DNA of 41,140 nucleotides from CAZHDI01 sp964531285 (GTDB lineage: Bacteria > Pseudomonadota > Alphaproteobacteria > JAJFIK01), in assembly GCA_964531285.1 (NCBI GenBank), contig CAZHDI010000023.1, positions 1-41,140 on the forward strand, in the 5' to 3' direction. The notes under the pieces are model-generated. The model ran no database searches. It was not told the origin of the DNA and saw only the letters and a program-made list of their open reading frames with translations. A program made the translations under genes and the position numbers. Positions 8,177 through 17,786 of this stretch are shown here, one piece after another (the stretch's first letter is position 1; each line of letters begins with the position of its first letter).

Positions 8177-10618
8177 ATGAAGGGGATTTTCGGGCGCATC
8201 GGCTTCCCGCTGAGCGTGGTGATGGCGCTGACAATGGCCGGTATCGGTCCGTCGGCGGCCCAGACCGGCTTTGCGGAGACGACCGGCTTTGCCGCATCGG
8301 GTGCGCCTTCGAGCCCCAGTGCTCGGGGAACGATTATCCGCTCCATTCAGATCCAGGGGAATCAGCGCATCGAGCCGACCACGGTCCGCTCGTATCTGGT
8401 GGTGCGCGAGGGCGATGTTTACGACCCCGCCATTGTTGACCGCTCGCTCAAGACCCTGTTTGCGACCGGTCTCTTCGCCGATGTGCAAATCCAGCTCCAG
8501 GGTCAGACCCTGGTGGTGACGGTCGTTGAGAACCCGATCATCAACCGGGTGATTTTCCTCAACAACGATGCCGTCGATACCGACAAGCTGAAGGAAGAGG
8601 TCCAGCTGCGCCCGCGCGTGGTCTACACGCGGACCAAGGTCGAGGACGACGTGGAGAAGATCGTCGAACTCTACCGCCGGTCGGGACGCTTTGCCGCCGA
8701 GGTTCGTCCGTCCGTGGTCCAGCTGCCTCAGAACCGGGTGGACCTTGTGTTCGAGATCGCCGAGGGCGAGGTCACGGGCATCCGCCGGATCAACTTCATC
8801 GGCAACGAGATTTATTCCGACTCCGATCTGCGCGGTGTCGTCGTCACCCAGGAAAGCCGGTGGTGGAACCTGTTTTCCTCCAATGACAATTACGACCCCG
8901 ACCGGGTCACCTATGACCGCGAATTGCTGCGTCAGCATTATCTGGCGAACGGCTATGCGGATTTCCGGGTGGTTTCGGCGGTCGCGGAACTGACCCCGGA
9001 CCGGGAAGACTTCTTCGTGACCTTCACGGTCGAGGAGGGCGAGCAGTACGAATGGGGCGAGGTCGATGTGAAGACCGAGCTTGAGGCCCTGAATGCCGAG
9101 TTCCTGAAGCGCCTGGTGCCGATCCAGGCCGGCGAGATCTACAACGCCAAGAAGATCGAAGACACGATCGAGGCTCTGACCTTCGCGGCCGGGGCTGCCG
9201 GCTATGCCTTCGTGGATATCCGCCCGCGGATCCAGCGCAACCGGGACACCCGCCAGCTTGACGTGACTTTCAATGTGAATGAAGGCCCGCGCGTTTACGT
9301 CGAGCGGGTGAACATCACCGGGAACACGCGGACCCTGGACCGGGTGATCCGCCGTGAATTCCGGCTCGCCGAGGGCGACGCCTACAACAAGATCCTGGTC
9401 AACCAGTCGCGCAACCGGATCCGGGCGCTGGGCTTCTTCAAGGAAGTCGAGATCTCCGAGGAGCCTGGGAATGCGCCGGACCGCACCATCGTGAATGTGG
9501 AGGTCGAGGAGCAGCCCACGGGTGAGCTGTCCTTCGGCTTCGGCTTCTCCTCGACCGACAACTTCCTGGGCGAGGTCAGCATTTCCGAGCGCAACCTTCT
9601 GGGCCGCGGCCAGTTCCTGCGTCTGCGTCTGTCCTTGTCCGACCGGCGCGAGCAGATCGACCTGCGCTTCACCGAACCTTATCTGTTTGGCCGCAATCTT
9701 GCCGGCGGCTTCGAGTTGTTCCGCGTGAGCACCGACTATGAGGAAAGCTCGTTCAACACCAATTCGACCGGTTTCGGTTTGAGTGCGGGTTTCCCGCTGT
9801 CTGAATATTCGCGCTTCCGGCTGCGCTATACGCTCCGGAACGACGAGATCGAGGTCGATGACGGCGATTGCGAGCCGTTCACGCCGATCGACCCGTCGAC
9901 CGGCCAGCCGCTGCGCGACAGTCAGGGCAACACCATTACGACGACCCGGATTTCGCCGGCGATTTGTGAGGCCGAGGGCCAGGATGTCAGTTCGATCCTC
10001 GGTTACACCATGTCCTATGACCGGCGGAACGATCCGATCCGGCCGACCCGGGGCTTCGACTTGACCCTGTCGCAGGATTTTGCCGGGATTGGCGGTAATG
10101 TGAACTACCTGCGCTCGCAATTCGATGGCGGGATCTATCGCGGCCTGTTCCAGGATGTGATCGCCAGCTTTAACATGTCAGCCGGCTACATCTTCCCGCT
10201 CACCGATGATGAAATCCGGCTGAATGACCGCTTCTTCAAGGGCGGGAATACCTTCCGCGGCTTCGATGTCGCCGGTGTTGGCCCGCGCGACGGGATCACG
10301 GACGATGCCGTGGGCGGCCGTCTGTTCGCCGTCGGGTCGTTCGAGTTGAGCTTCCCGACCGGCCTGCCGGAAGATCTGGGGATTTCGGCGAGCCTGTTCA
10401 CGGATTTCGGGACCGTCGGTATTCTCGAAGGGGACGATATCGACACCGGTTTCCGCACGGATGTGCGCGATGATGCCTCGCTGCGGGCATCGGCGGGTGT
10501 GTCGGTGTTCTGGGAATCGCCGTTCGGGCCGGTCCGGTTCGATCTGGCCGAAGTTCTCCTGTCGGAGGAGTATGACGAGACCCAGACCTTCCGCTTCAGT
10601 GCGGGAACCCGGTTCTGA
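8177..10618 (+). CDS. bamA: Outer-membrane protein assembly factor BamA
   Basis: BamA is the core of the BAM complex that folds and inserts beta-barrel proteins into the outer membrane. The 813-residue precursor has a signal peptide (residues 1-28, likely cut after SAA), then a periplasmic region with room for five POTRA domains, recognisable by repeated hydrophobic-rich IRSIQIQGNQRI, INRVIFLNND, IRRINFIGNEIY and VERVNITGNTRT segments. A beta-barrel of about 390 residues follows and ends in the outer-membrane signature RFSAGTRF with a terminal Phe. A GGGGAGA sequence precedes the ATG at 8177. It lies between rseP and skp. Confidence 0.98.
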   Translation: MKGIFGRIGFPLSVVMALTMAGIGPSAAQTGFAETTGFAASGAPSSPSARGTIIRSIQIQGNQRIEPTTVRSYLVVREGDVYDPAIVDRSLKTLFATGLFADVQIQLQGQTLVVTVVENPIINRVIFLNNDAVDTDKLKEEVQLRPRVVYTRTKVEDDVEKIVELYRRSGRFAAEVRPSVVQLPQNRVDLVFEIAEGEVTGIRRINFIGNEIYSDSDLRGVVVTQESRWWNLFSSNDNYDPDRVTYDRELLRQHYLANGYADFRVVSAVAELTPDREDFFVTFTVEEGEQYEWGEVDVKTELEALNAEFLKRLVPIQAGEIYNAKKIEDTIEALTFAAGAAGYAFVDIRPRIQRNRDTRQLDVTFNVNEGPRVYVERVNITGNTRTLDRVIRREFRLAEGDAYNKILVNQSRNRIRALGFFKEVEISEEPGNAPDRTIVNVEVEEQPTGELSFGFGFSSTDNFLGEVSISERNLLGRGQFLRLRLSLSDRREQIDLRFTEPYLFGRNLAGGFELFRVSTDYEESSFNTNSTGFGLSAGFPLSEYSRFRLRYTLRNDEIEVDDGDCEPFTPIDPSTGQPLRDSQGNTITTTRISPAICEAEGQDVSSILGYTMSYDRRNDPIRPTRGFDLTLSQDFAGIGGNVNYLRSQFDGGIYRGLFQDVIASFNMSAGYIFPLTDDEIRLNDRFFKGGNTFRGFDVAGVGPRDGITDDAVGGRLFAVGSFELSFPTGLPEDLGISASLFTDFGTVGILEGDDIDTGFRTDVRDDASLRASAGVSVFWESPFGPVRFDLAEVLLSEEYDETQTFRFSAGTRF

Positions 10619-10702
10619 TGAGGAGCGTCCCGGCTGCGCGGCGGCCGGTCTTCTCACAGCGAGTATGAGTTTTGGCAACGGCGTGGATCAAAAAGAGGGT
10701 CA

Positions 10703-11311
10703 ATGACGATGATGCGCATGATTTCTTCATTCCGCACGGCAGCGATTGCGGCTGCCGCGCTTGTGATGGCGGCGGTTCCGGCCGCGGCGACCACCATCGT
10801 GGTGGTCGACAGCAATGAGCTGTGGAACGAAACGAAAGCGGGCAAGGACGTGCAGCGTCAGCTGCGTGAGTTCCGCGACTCGCTCGACACCCAGCTCAAG
10901 ACCGCTGGCGAAGAGTTGAAAACCGAAGCCACCGAGCTGAAGAAGCAAAAAGAAGACGAGAAGATCAAAGAAGCTCAGTTCAACGAAAAGGCCCGGGAGC
11001 TGGCCCAGAAGGAAATGCAGTTGCGCGGCGGCGTGCAACAGCGCCAGAGGCTGCTCCAGGTCGCGACCCGGAACGCCCAGGCTCAGTTCTATGAAGCCAT
11101 CCGTCCGGTGCTGCTTGAAGTCATGGAATCCAAGAAGGGTGACATCCTGATCGAAAAAGGCCAGGTGCTGCACGCGGCCGATTCGGTGGAAATTACCTCC
11201 GCGGCGATCTCCAAGATCGAGCAGAAGGTCACCAAGCTTGAGGTCGTTCTGATTCCGCAGGTCGAAGAGGGCGAAGCGGAAGGTCCGGCGCCGAATAAGA
11301 AAAAGAACTAA
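10703..11311 (+). CDS. skp: Periplasmic OmpH/Skp-family chaperone
   Basis: Skp holds unfolded outer-membrane proteins in the periplasm and delivers them to BamA. The 202-residue precursor has a signal peptide (residues 1-29, cut after PAAA), the start TIVVVDSNELWNETKAG, which is typical of OmpH proteins, and a long charged Lys/Glu/Gln-rich coiled-coil region from about residue 50 to 125 that would form the tentacle hairpin. A GAGGG sequence precedes the ATG at 10703. ATGs at residues 3 and 4 give alternative starts only a few codons later. Position between bamA and lpxD supports the call. Confidence 0.93.
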   Translation: MTMMRMISSFRTAAIAAAALVMAAVPAAATTIVVVDSNELWNETKAGKDVQRQLREFRDSLDTQLKTAGEELKTEATELKKQKEDEKIKEAQFNEKARELAQKEMQLRGGVQQRQRLLQVATRNAQAQFYEAIRPVLLEVMESKKGDILIEKGQVLHAADSVEITSAAISKIEQKVTKLEVVLIPQVEEGEAEGPAPNKKKN

Positions 11312-11333
11312 GCCGGTTCAGTGAGGCTATGCG

Positions 11334-12488
11334 ATGGCGGATCCGCGCTTTTTCCGGAAGACCGGAGCCGTCACGCTGGCCGACCTGACGGCCGCGGTCG
11401 GTATTGCCCTGCCCGAGGGTACGGACAGCGGACTGACGATTGACGATGCGGCCCCGCTCGAATTCGCGGGGCCGTCATCCGTTTCCTTTATCGATCATCG
11501 AAAACATTTGAAGGCGCTTGCGGCCAGCGATGCCGGGGCGTGTTTCGTGCCCGAGGGCCTCGATGCCGCCGACGAGACGGGCCGACGGATCCTGCTGCCC
11601 TGCGCCGATCCCAAATCCGCATTCGCCCGGGCCGCGGATCTTCTGTACCGGGAGCGCACCTGGTCGGAACCGCGCGCGGAGGACGATCGCACCGCCGTCA
11701 TTGATCCCGGCGCCCATGTGGATGCCAGCGCCCGGATCGGGCCGGGCACCCGGGTCCATGCGGGCGCCGTCATCGGGCCGCGGAGCGAAATCGGTGAGCG
11801 CTGCATCATCAGCCCGGGCGTCGTCATTGGCGACGGGGTTACCATCGGTCATGACAGCTTGATCGGCGCCAATTGCGTGATCCAATGCGCCTTGCTCGGC
11901 GACCGGGTCCGGCTGCATCCGGGCGTGTTCATTGGTCAGGACGGGTTCGGCTACACCTATGCGGACGGGGTCCATGTGAAGATCCCGCAACTCGGCCGGG
12001 TGGTGATCCAGGACGATGTCGAGATCGGCGCGGGCAGCACGATCGACCGCGGCGCCAGCGGCGACACGGTGATCGGCGCGGGCACCAAGATTGATAACCT
12101 GGTGCAGATCGGGCACAACAGCCGGATCGGTCGGGGCTGTATCCTGATCGCGCAAAGCGGGCTCGGCGGATCGACCGTGCTGGAGGATTTCGTGGTGATC
12201 GGCGGCGGCGTCGGCACCGCCGGTCATCTGACCATCGGCATGGGCGCCCAGGTCGCGGCCCGCAGCGGGGTGCCGAAGTCGATCGGCGCCGGTGAGATTT
12301 ATGGCGGTTATCCGGCCAAACCGATCATGCAATGGCGCCGGGAGGTGGCCATGCTCAACCGGATGGTCAAGGACCGGCCCGCGGCCCGCGGCACTTCATC
12401 CCAGGATGCCCCATCCCAGGATATATCTTCCGAACCCGGTCCATCCGATCCGGACCGGTCGCGCCGGGATCAACAAAGGTCCGAATGA
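11334..12488 (+). CDS. lpxD: UDP-3-O-(3-hydroxyacyl)glucosamine N-acyltransferase
   Basis: LpxD transfers a second 3-hydroxyacyl chain from acyl-ACP to UDP-3-O-acylglucosamine, the third step of lipid A synthesis. An N-terminal uridine-binding domain (about residues 1-110) is followed by many hexapeptide repeats forming a left-handed beta-helix. The catalytic His is His261 in QIGHNSRIG. A polar Ser/Asp/Pro tail of about 30 residues ends the protein and is not part of the fold. The stop TGA overlaps the fabZ start. Confidence 0.97.
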   Translation: MADPRFFRKTGAVTLADLTAAVGIALPEGTDSGLTIDDAAPLEFAGPSSVSFIDHRKHLKALAASDAGACFVPEGLDAADETGRRILLPCADPKSAFARAADLLYRERTWSEPRAEDDRTAVIDPGAHVDASARIGPGTRVHAGAVIGPRSEIGERCIISPGVVIGDGVTIGHDSLIGANCVIQCALLGDRVRLHPGVFIGQDGFGYTYADGVHVKIPQLGRVVIQDDVEIGAGSTIDRGASGDTVIGAGTKIDNLVQIGHNSRIGRGCILIAQSGLGGSTVLEDFVVIGGGVGTAGHLTIGMGAQVAARSGVPKSIGAGEIYGGYPAKPIMQWRREVAMLNRMVKDRPAARGTSSQDAPSQDISSEPGPSDPDRSRRDQQRSE

Positions 12489-12955
12489 TGAACGACACAG
12501 GGACGGGCGCGCCGTTGCCCATGGCTGACATAACCGATCTGATGCGCCTCTTGCCGCATCGCTATCCCATGCTGATGATCGACCGCGTCGTCGACCTCGT
12601 GGCGTGGGAAAGCGCGGTGGGCCTCAAGAATGTCACGATCAACGAGCCCTTCTTTCAGGGCCATTTCCCGGACCATCCCGTGATGCCGGGTGTTCTGCTG
12701 ATCGAGGCGATGGCCCAGACCTCGGCGGCCCTGGTCGCGCATTCGATGCAGGACGGGCTTGAAGGCAAGGTCGTCTATTTCATGACCATCGATAAGGCGC
12801 GGTTCCGCCAGCCCGTCGTACCGGGTGACGCGGTGCGCATTCCGGTGGCCAAGATCCAATCGCGGGGGCCGGTCTGGAAATTCCATGGCGAAGCGCTGGT
12901 CGGTGACCGTCTGTGTGCGGAAGCTGATTACAGCGCGATGATCGTCGACACCTGA
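12485..12955 (+). CDS. fabZ: 3-hydroxyacyl-ACP dehydratase FabZ
   Basis: FabZ dehydrates 3-hydroxyacyl-ACP to trans-2-enoyl-ACP in fatty acid elongation and competes with the Lpx enzymes for the same substrate. The hot-dog-fold motif FFQGHFPDHPVMPGVLLIEA is intact, with catalytic His60 and Glu74. Length (156 residues) is normal. ATG codons at 12485 and 12488 are adjacent; the first overlaps the lpxD stop as ATGA and AAAGG lies just upstream. ATG 12521 (MADITDLM) is a further possible start. The lpxD-fabZ-lpxA order is conserved in proteobacteria. Confidence 0.97.
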   Translation: MMNDTGTGAPLPMADITDLMRLLPHRYPMLMIDRVVDLVAWESAVGLKNVTINEPFFQGHFPDHPVMPGVLLIEAMAQTSAALVAHSMQDGLEGKVVYFMTIDKARFRQPVVPGDAVRIPVAKIQSRGPVWKFHGEALVGDRLCAEADYSAMIVDT

Positions 12956-13002
12956 CCCAAGCAGCCGGCGCTCCATCGGCGCCGCTCAAGGACCTGCCCC
13001 AA

Positions 13003-13797
13003 ATGGCCGACATCCATGCCACTGCCCAGATCGATCCGGGCGCCGAACTGGGCCGCGATATACGCATCGGGCCGTTCACCTGTGTCGGTCCCAATGTCCG
13101 TCTGGGCGACGGCGTGTCGCTGGGTGCCCATGTGGTGATCGACGGTCATACGAGCATCGGGGCCGGCACCAGCGTTCTGCCGTTTGCCTCGCTTGGCACG
13201 CCGCCCCAGCATCTGGGCCACAAGGGCGAGCCCACAACGCTGGTGATCGGTGAGCGGACCATCATTCGCGAACATGTCACCATGAACACCGGCACGGTGA
13301 TGGGCCGGGGTGAAACGCGCGTGGGCAATGACGGCCTCTTCATGGCCGGCAGCCATGTTGCCCATGACTGCGTGATCGGCGATAAGGTCACCTTCGCCAA
13401 CAACGCCACCGTCGGTGGGCATGTGGAGGTCGGTGACGGTGTGTTCCTCGGCGGTCTGTGTGCGGTTCATCAGAATGCGCGGGTCGGGCGGTTCGCCTTT
13501 GTCGGCGGCATGGCGGGACTTGAGGGCGATCTTATTCCGTATGGGTCTGTCATGGGCAATCGCGCGCATCTGGCGGGATTGAACATTGTCGGCATGAAAC
13601 GGCGGAACACGCCTCGTGAGGTCATTCACGCCATCCGCCGGGCCTATCGCATGTTGTTCACCGGCGCCGGGACCTTCCGGGACCGGCTCGCCCAGGTGGC
13701 CGAGAGCTTTCAAGAGCAGCCGGAAGTCATGGAAATCGTGGCGTTTCTCGAGGCCGACTCGCGCCGTCCGTTATGCCTGCCGCAGGACAGATTGTGA
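13003..13797 (+). CDS. lpxA: UDP-N-acetylglucosamine acyltransferase
   Basis: LpxA performs the first step of lipid A synthesis, moving a 3-hydroxyacyl group from ACP to the 3-OH of UDP-GlcNAc. The 264-residue protein has a long left-handed beta-helix of hexapeptide repeats, the GSHVAHDCVIGD motif with catalytic His121, NTGTVMGRGETRVGND, and a C-terminal helical domain beginning near GLNIVGMKRRN. Length matches the family. The TGA stop overlaps the preferred lpxI start. Confidence 0.98.
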   Translation: MADIHATAQIDPGAELGRDIRIGPFTCVGPNVRLGDGVSLGAHVVIDGHTSIGAGTSVLPFASLGTPPQHLGHKGEPTTLVIGERTIIREHVTMNTGTVMGRGETRVGNDGLFMAGSHVAHDCVIGDKVTFANNATVGGHVEVGDGVFLGGLCAVHQNARVGRFAFVGGMAGLEGDLIPYGSVMGNRAHLAGLNIVGMKRRNTPREVIHAIRRAYRMLFTGAGTFRDRLAQVAESFQEQPEVMEIVAFLEADSRRPLCLPQDRL

Positions 13798-14678
13798 CCG
13801 AACACACCGTTTCAGCCACCGCGCCCGATGCCAAGCTGGCGATCATCGCCGGCGGCGGTGAGTTGCCGCTGCGCCTGGCGGATGCCTGTGCCATGCAGAA
13901 CCGCCCCTTTCACATTATCGGCCTCAAAGGTATGGCGGACGCGTCCATCGAGCGCTATCCCCATGACTGGTCCTGGATCGGCACGGTCGGCACGACGCTG
14001 TCCATCCTGCGCGATCGGGGGTGTACGGAACTTGTCATGGGCGGGATCGTCAAACGCCCGGATTTTTCATCCCTGAAACTGGACCTGACCGGCACGCGTC
14101 TGCTGCCTCGGGTGGCCAAGGCGGCGCGCGGCGGGGACGACCAGCTCTTGCGGGTGCTGGTGTCGTTCTTCGAGGAGAAGGGGTTCCGCGTCGTGGGCGC
14201 CGATGAGGTGATGGCGCGGCTTCTGGCCGGACCGGACCGGATCGCGGGCGATGATCCGTCCGATGAGAACTGGCGCGACATCGACCAGGCCTGTGAGGTG
14301 GTCGAGGCGCTCGGCCGGCTCGATGTGGGGCAAGGCGCGGTTGTCGCGCGCGGGCTCGTCCTGGCGGTCGAGGCGGCGGAGGGCACCGATGCCATGCTGC
14401 GCCGCTGCCTTGAATTGCCGGAACATATTCGCGGCTCGCCGGAAGAGCCCTGCGGCGTCCTGGTCAAGCTGTCGAAACCCGGTCAGGAGCGCCGGATCGA
14501 TCTGCCGACCATCGGTGCCCAGACGATCGAGGCCTGCGCGCGGGCCGGACTGGCCGGCATCGCGGTCGAAGCCGGCGGCGCGTTGATTTTGGACCTAGCC
14601 GCGGTGCGCCGGGCCGCTGAAGACAAAGGCCTGTTCGTGATCGGGATCGACCGCGGCGCCGGGGCCCGCCATGGCTGA
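13794..14678 (+). CDS. lpxI: UDP-2,3-diacylglucosamine pyrophosphatase LpxI
   Basis: LpxI hydrolyses UDP-2,3-diacylglucosamine to lipid X and UMP; it replaces LpxH in most alphaproteobacteria. The protein begins with LAIIAGGGELPLRLADAC and ends with the conserved GIAVEAGGALILD and GLFVIGIDR segments of this family (formerly DUF1009). The GTG at 13794 is chosen: it overlaps the lpxA stop by four bases (GTGA) and has AGGA upstream. ATG 13773 is in frame but has no ribosome-binding site and would overlap lpxA by 25 bases. It overlaps lpxB by eight bases. Confidence 0.95.
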   Translation: MTEHTVSATAPDAKLAIIAGGGELPLRLADACAMQNRPFHIIGLKGMADASIERYPHDWSWIGTVGTTLSILRDRGCTELVMGGIVKRPDFSSLKLDLTGTRLLPRVAKAARGGDDQLLRVLVSFFEEKGFRVVGADEVMARLLAGPDRIAGDDPSDENWRDIDQACEVVEALGRLDVGQGAVVARGLVLAVEAAEGTDAMLRRCLELPEHIRGSPEEPCGVLVKLSKPGQERRIDLPTIGAQTIEACARAGLAGIAVEAGGALILDLAAVRRAAEDKGLFVIGIDRGAGARHG

Positions 14679-15897
14679 GAGCGCGCGGGCAGACGAGGAT
14701 CATCAAGGGCGCGTGCCTCATGTGGTGATCGTTGTCGGTGAGCCGTCCGGGGATGCGCTGGGCGCGCAACTCATGGCCGCCTTACGCGATCTCACCGAGG
14801 GGCGTGTGCGGATCACCGGCGTTGGGGGGGCGGCCATGGCGGCCGAGGGCCTGACCTCGCTGTTTTCGATTTCGGACACCGCTGTGATGGGTTTGCGCGA
14901 GGTGCTCCCGGCGGTCCCGCGCATCCTGCGCCGCGTGCGCGAGGCGGCCGAGTATATCGTCGAAGCGCGTCCGGACATCCTGGTACTGATCGACAGCCCC
15001 GATTTCACCCACCGCATCGCCAAGAAAGTCGGCCCGCTGCTGCCCGATCTGCCGATCGTGAAATATGCCGCGCCGCAGGTCTGGGCGTCCCGGCCGCAGC
15101 GTGCTGCCAAGCTTGCGAAAATCGCCGATTGCGTTCTTACGCTGTTGCCGTTTGAGCCGCCGCTCTTCACCAAGGAAGGCATGCGCGCCGAATTCGTCGG
15201 CCATCCGGTGGTCGAGCGCGCACCCTTGATTACCGGCGGGCCGGGTTTGCGCGACCGGCTCGCCATCGCGCCGTCGGCCCCGCTCCTTGTGGTGCTTCCC
15301 GGCAGCCGCGCCAATGAAGTCCGCTTCGTTCTCCCGGCCTTTCGCGAGACCGTCCGTCTCCTGAAGGAGCGCATCCCGGATCTCCAGACGGCCATCCCCG
15401 TCGTGCCCCATGTGGCCGAAAAGATCGAGACCGAAACCGCCGATTGGCCGGCGCCGCTTCATCTTCTAGAGCAGTCGGACAAATTCGCCGCCTTCGACGC
15501 CGCCGATGCGGCGCTGGCGTGCTCGGGCACGGTCACGGCGGAACTGGCCCTGGCAAAGGTGCCCATGGTGGTGGCCTACAAGGCCGGCTGGCTGACGGCG
15601 ATCTGGGCCAAGAGCGTGGTGATCGCGCCGTTCGCCACACTGATCAATGTGGTCGAAGAGCGCGGGGTTATTCCCGAATTTCTTCAGGAGGCGGTCGAAC
15701 CGCCGGTAATGGCCGATGAGTTGGCGCGGCTGATGACCGATACGGACGCTGCGGCCGTTCAGACGGCGGCCCTTGAGTCCGCGTTGGCCAAGATGGGATT
15801 GGGTCAGGAAAGCGCCAGCCAGCGCGCGGCCCGGGTCGTCCTCTCGCTGATCGGTAATCCCGATGCGGTTCGCCGCCACACGGCCGCGCCGGTCTGA
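14671..15897 (+). CDS. lpxB: Lipid-A-disaccharide synthase
   Basis: LpxB is a peripheral inner-membrane glycosyltransferase (GT19) that joins UDP-2,3-diacylglucosamine to lipid X to form the lipid A disaccharide. Family motifs are VGEPSGDALGAQLM near the N terminus, IDSPDFTHRIAKK, KYAAPQVWASRP, LLPFEP, FVGHPVVE, LPGSRANEV and ACSGTVTAELAL. The 408-residue length is slightly above the usual 380-390. The ATG at 14671 overlaps the end of lpxI. It closes the plus-strand lipid A cluster; no lpxC or lpxK is in this window. Confidence 0.97.
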   Translation: MAESARADEDHQGRVPHVVIVVGEPSGDALGAQLMAALRDLTEGRVRITGVGGAAMAAEGLTSLFSISDTAVMGLREVLPAVPRILRRVREAAEYIVEARPDILVLIDSPDFTHRIAKKVGPLLPDLPIVKYAAPQVWASRPQRAAKLAKIADCVLTLLPFEPPLFTKEGMRAEFVGHPVVERAPLITGGPGLRDRLAIAPSAPLLVVLPGSRANEVRFVLPAFRETVRLLKERIPDLQTAIPVVPHVAEKIETETADWPAPLHLLEQSDKFAAFDAADAALACSGTVTAELALAKVPMVVAYKAGWLTAIWAKSVVIAPFATLINVVEERGVIPEFLQEAVEPPVMADELARLMTDTDAAAVQTAALESALAKMGLGQESASQRAARVVLSLIGNPDAVRRHTAAPV

Positions 15898-15931
15898 CCG
15901 CGCCGGACTGACCGCACACGCTTGTGGTCAC

Positions 15932-16156
15932 TCAGGCCAGGGCCGCTGCGGCCGCAAAGCCCGCCAGGAGCGTTGCCAAGCCGATCCAGGCCAACCGCCT
16001 GTTGACCGTTGGCGCCGCCGGCGAAGGATTATCATTGGCCGGCGGCGTGGCGCGCAGGAGCGGGCAGGGCATGAAGATGCGGCGGACCCGGCGGCAGACC
16101 GTGTCAACGGTGCCGGTGGGCGGGCCGGGCGGGCAACTCCGGTGACAGGAGCTCAT
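15932..16156 (-). CDS. Possible small single-helix membrane protein, uncertain
   Basis: Unrecognised 74-residue frame in the 343-bp stretch between the converging lpxB and gltA. From the ATG at 16156, which has GAGG about nine bases upstream, it gives a Cys- and Pro-rich head, a polar PPANDNPSP segment, and a C-terminal hydrophobic helix (WIGLATLLAGFAAAAALA) ending at the stop. A C-terminal tail anchor is possible. ATG 16072 would leave a 46-residue version that begins just before the polar segment. GC-rich DNA easily makes open frames, so this may be non-coding. Nothing else was seen in 15898-16240. Confidence 0.35.
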   Translation of the reverse strand: MSSCHRSCPPGPPTGTVDTVCRRVRRIFMPCPLLRATPPANDNPSPAAPTVNRRLAWIGLATLLAGFAAAAALA

Positions 16157-16240
16157 CAGGCTAACCTCGTCACAAGGCCGTCCGCTCACGCCGTATCGGC
16201 ATAAACGGACCGGCCGGTTAAGCCCCCGCGGCCCCGACGA

Positions 16241-17557
16241 TCAGGACCGCTGGTGGATCGGCATGTAATCGCGCTGATCGACGCCGGTATAAAGCTGGCG
16301 CGGCCGCCCGATTTTCTGGCTCGGATCCTGGATCATCTCGTTCCATTGGGCGATCCAGCCCACGGTACGCGCCAGGGCGAACAGCACCGTGAACATGGTC
16401 GTGGGGAAGCCCAGGGCCCGCAAGGTGATCCCGGAATAAAAGTCCACATTCGGATAGAGTTTCTTCTCGACGAAATACTCGTCCTGAAGGGCGATGCGTT
16501 CAAGCTCCATCGCCACGTCGAGCAAGGGGTCGTCCGTGATCCCCAATTCGGCCAGCACTTCATGGCAGGTCTGCTGCATGACCCGCGCGCGGGGGTCATA
16601 GTTCTTGTAGACCCGGTGCCCGAAACCCATCAGGCGGAACGGATCGTCCCGATCCTTGGCGCGGGCGACGAATTCAGGAATGCGGTCCGTCGTGCCGATC
16701 TCGGCCAGCATGTTGAGGGCGGCCTCATTGGCGCCGCCATGGGCAGGGCCCCACAGGCACGCGATGCCGGCGGCGATGCAGGCGAACGGGTTGGCGCCGG
16801 ACGACCCGGCAAGCCGGACCGTCGAGGTCGAGGCATTCTGTTCATGGTCCGCATGCAGAATGAAAATCCGGTCCATGGCCCGGGCCAGCACGGGATTGAC
16901 CTTATACGTCTCGCAGGGCACGCCGAAACACATGCGTAGGAAATTCTCCGCATAGCCCAGCGCATTGTCCGGATAGATGAAGGGCTGACCGATGGAGTAT
17001 TTGTAGGCCCACGCCGCAATGGTCGGCATTTTCGCAACCATGCGGTAGCTCGCGACCATGCGCTGATACGGATCGTTGATGTCGGTGCTGTCGTGATAGA
17101 AAGCCGACAGCGCGCCCACCACACCGACCATGATCGCCATCGGGTGCGCATCGCGCCGGAACCCGGAAAAGAAGTTGCGAAGCTGCTCATGCAGCATGGT
17201 GTGATAGATGATTTCCTGCTCGAACTGCTTCATCTTGGCGGGCGACGGCAGATCGCCATAGAGCAGCAGATAGCAGGTCTCCAGAAAACTGCCATGTTCG
17301 GCCAGTTCATCGATCGAATAGCCGCGATAGAGCAGGACCCCCTTGTCCCCATCGATATAGGTGATGCTGGATTCGCAGCTCGCGGTGGACGTGAACCCCG
17401 GGTCGTAGGTGAACGCATCCGTGCTCGCATAGAGTTTACGGATGTCAATCACATTCGGGCCGGTCGTCCCCTTCATGACGGGCAGATCGTAGCTCTGGCC
17501 CTCATAGGTGATCGTGGCCGTTCCGACGGGTTCCCCCTGCTTGACGACAGTCTTCAT
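16241..17557 (-). CDS. gltA: Citrate synthase
   Basis: Citrate synthase condenses acetyl-CoA and oxaloacetate at the entry of the TCA cycle. The 438-residue product has the family motif GFGHRVYKNYDPRA and all three catalytic residues: His273 in GPAHGGANEA, His314 in GFGHRVY and Asp372 in NVDFYSGI. The N-terminal beta domain (residues 1-60) is of the kind found in the hexameric Gram-negative type. GAGG lies upstream of the ATG at 17557. It is transcribed in the same direction as gltX but is separated from it by 327 bp, so it probably has its own promoter. Confidence 0.98.
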   Translation of the reverse strand: MKTVVKQGEPVGTATITYEGQSYDLPVMKGTTGPNVIDIRKLYASTDAFTYDPGFTSTASCESSITYIDGDKGVLLYRGYSIDELAEHGSFLETCYLLLYGDLPSPAKMKQFEQEIIYHTMLHEQLRNFFSGFRRDAHPMAIMVGVVGALSAFYHDSTDINDPYQRMVASYRMVAKMPTIAAWAYKYSIGQPFIYPDNALGYAENFLRMCFGVPCETYKVNPVLARAMDRIFILHADHEQNASTSTVRLAGSSGANPFACIAAGIACLWGPAHGGANEAALNMLAEIGTTDRIPEFVARAKDRDDPFRLMGFGHRVYKNYDPRARVMQQTCHEVLAELGITDDPLLDVAMELERIALQDEYFVEKKLYPNVDFYSGITLRALGFPTTMFTVLFALARTVGWIAQWNEMIQDPSQKIGRPRQLYTGVDQRDYMPIHQRS

Positions 17558-17786
17558 GGCGTTGGTGACCTCACATGCCTTCGTGTCGATCTTTGACCCG
17601 AGACCGCCCCTTTGCGGACGTCTCTTGGTGTCCCTGGTCGTTGAGCTCCCGAGCGCCGTTGTTACGGTCCGGCTTGCATTGGGTGGCCATCGCCGCTCCA
17701 GCCTAACAGGCCGGCCTTAACGGAATGGCGCCCAATCTGATCGGTTCCCCGGCGGACCCGCTGGGCCGTACCGGACCGGTCCGCAC

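Noticed and set aside
8120..10120. Long open frame opposite bamA
   Set aside because: High-GC codon structure makes long antisense frames; its protein is compositionally odd and matches no family, while bamA is complete.
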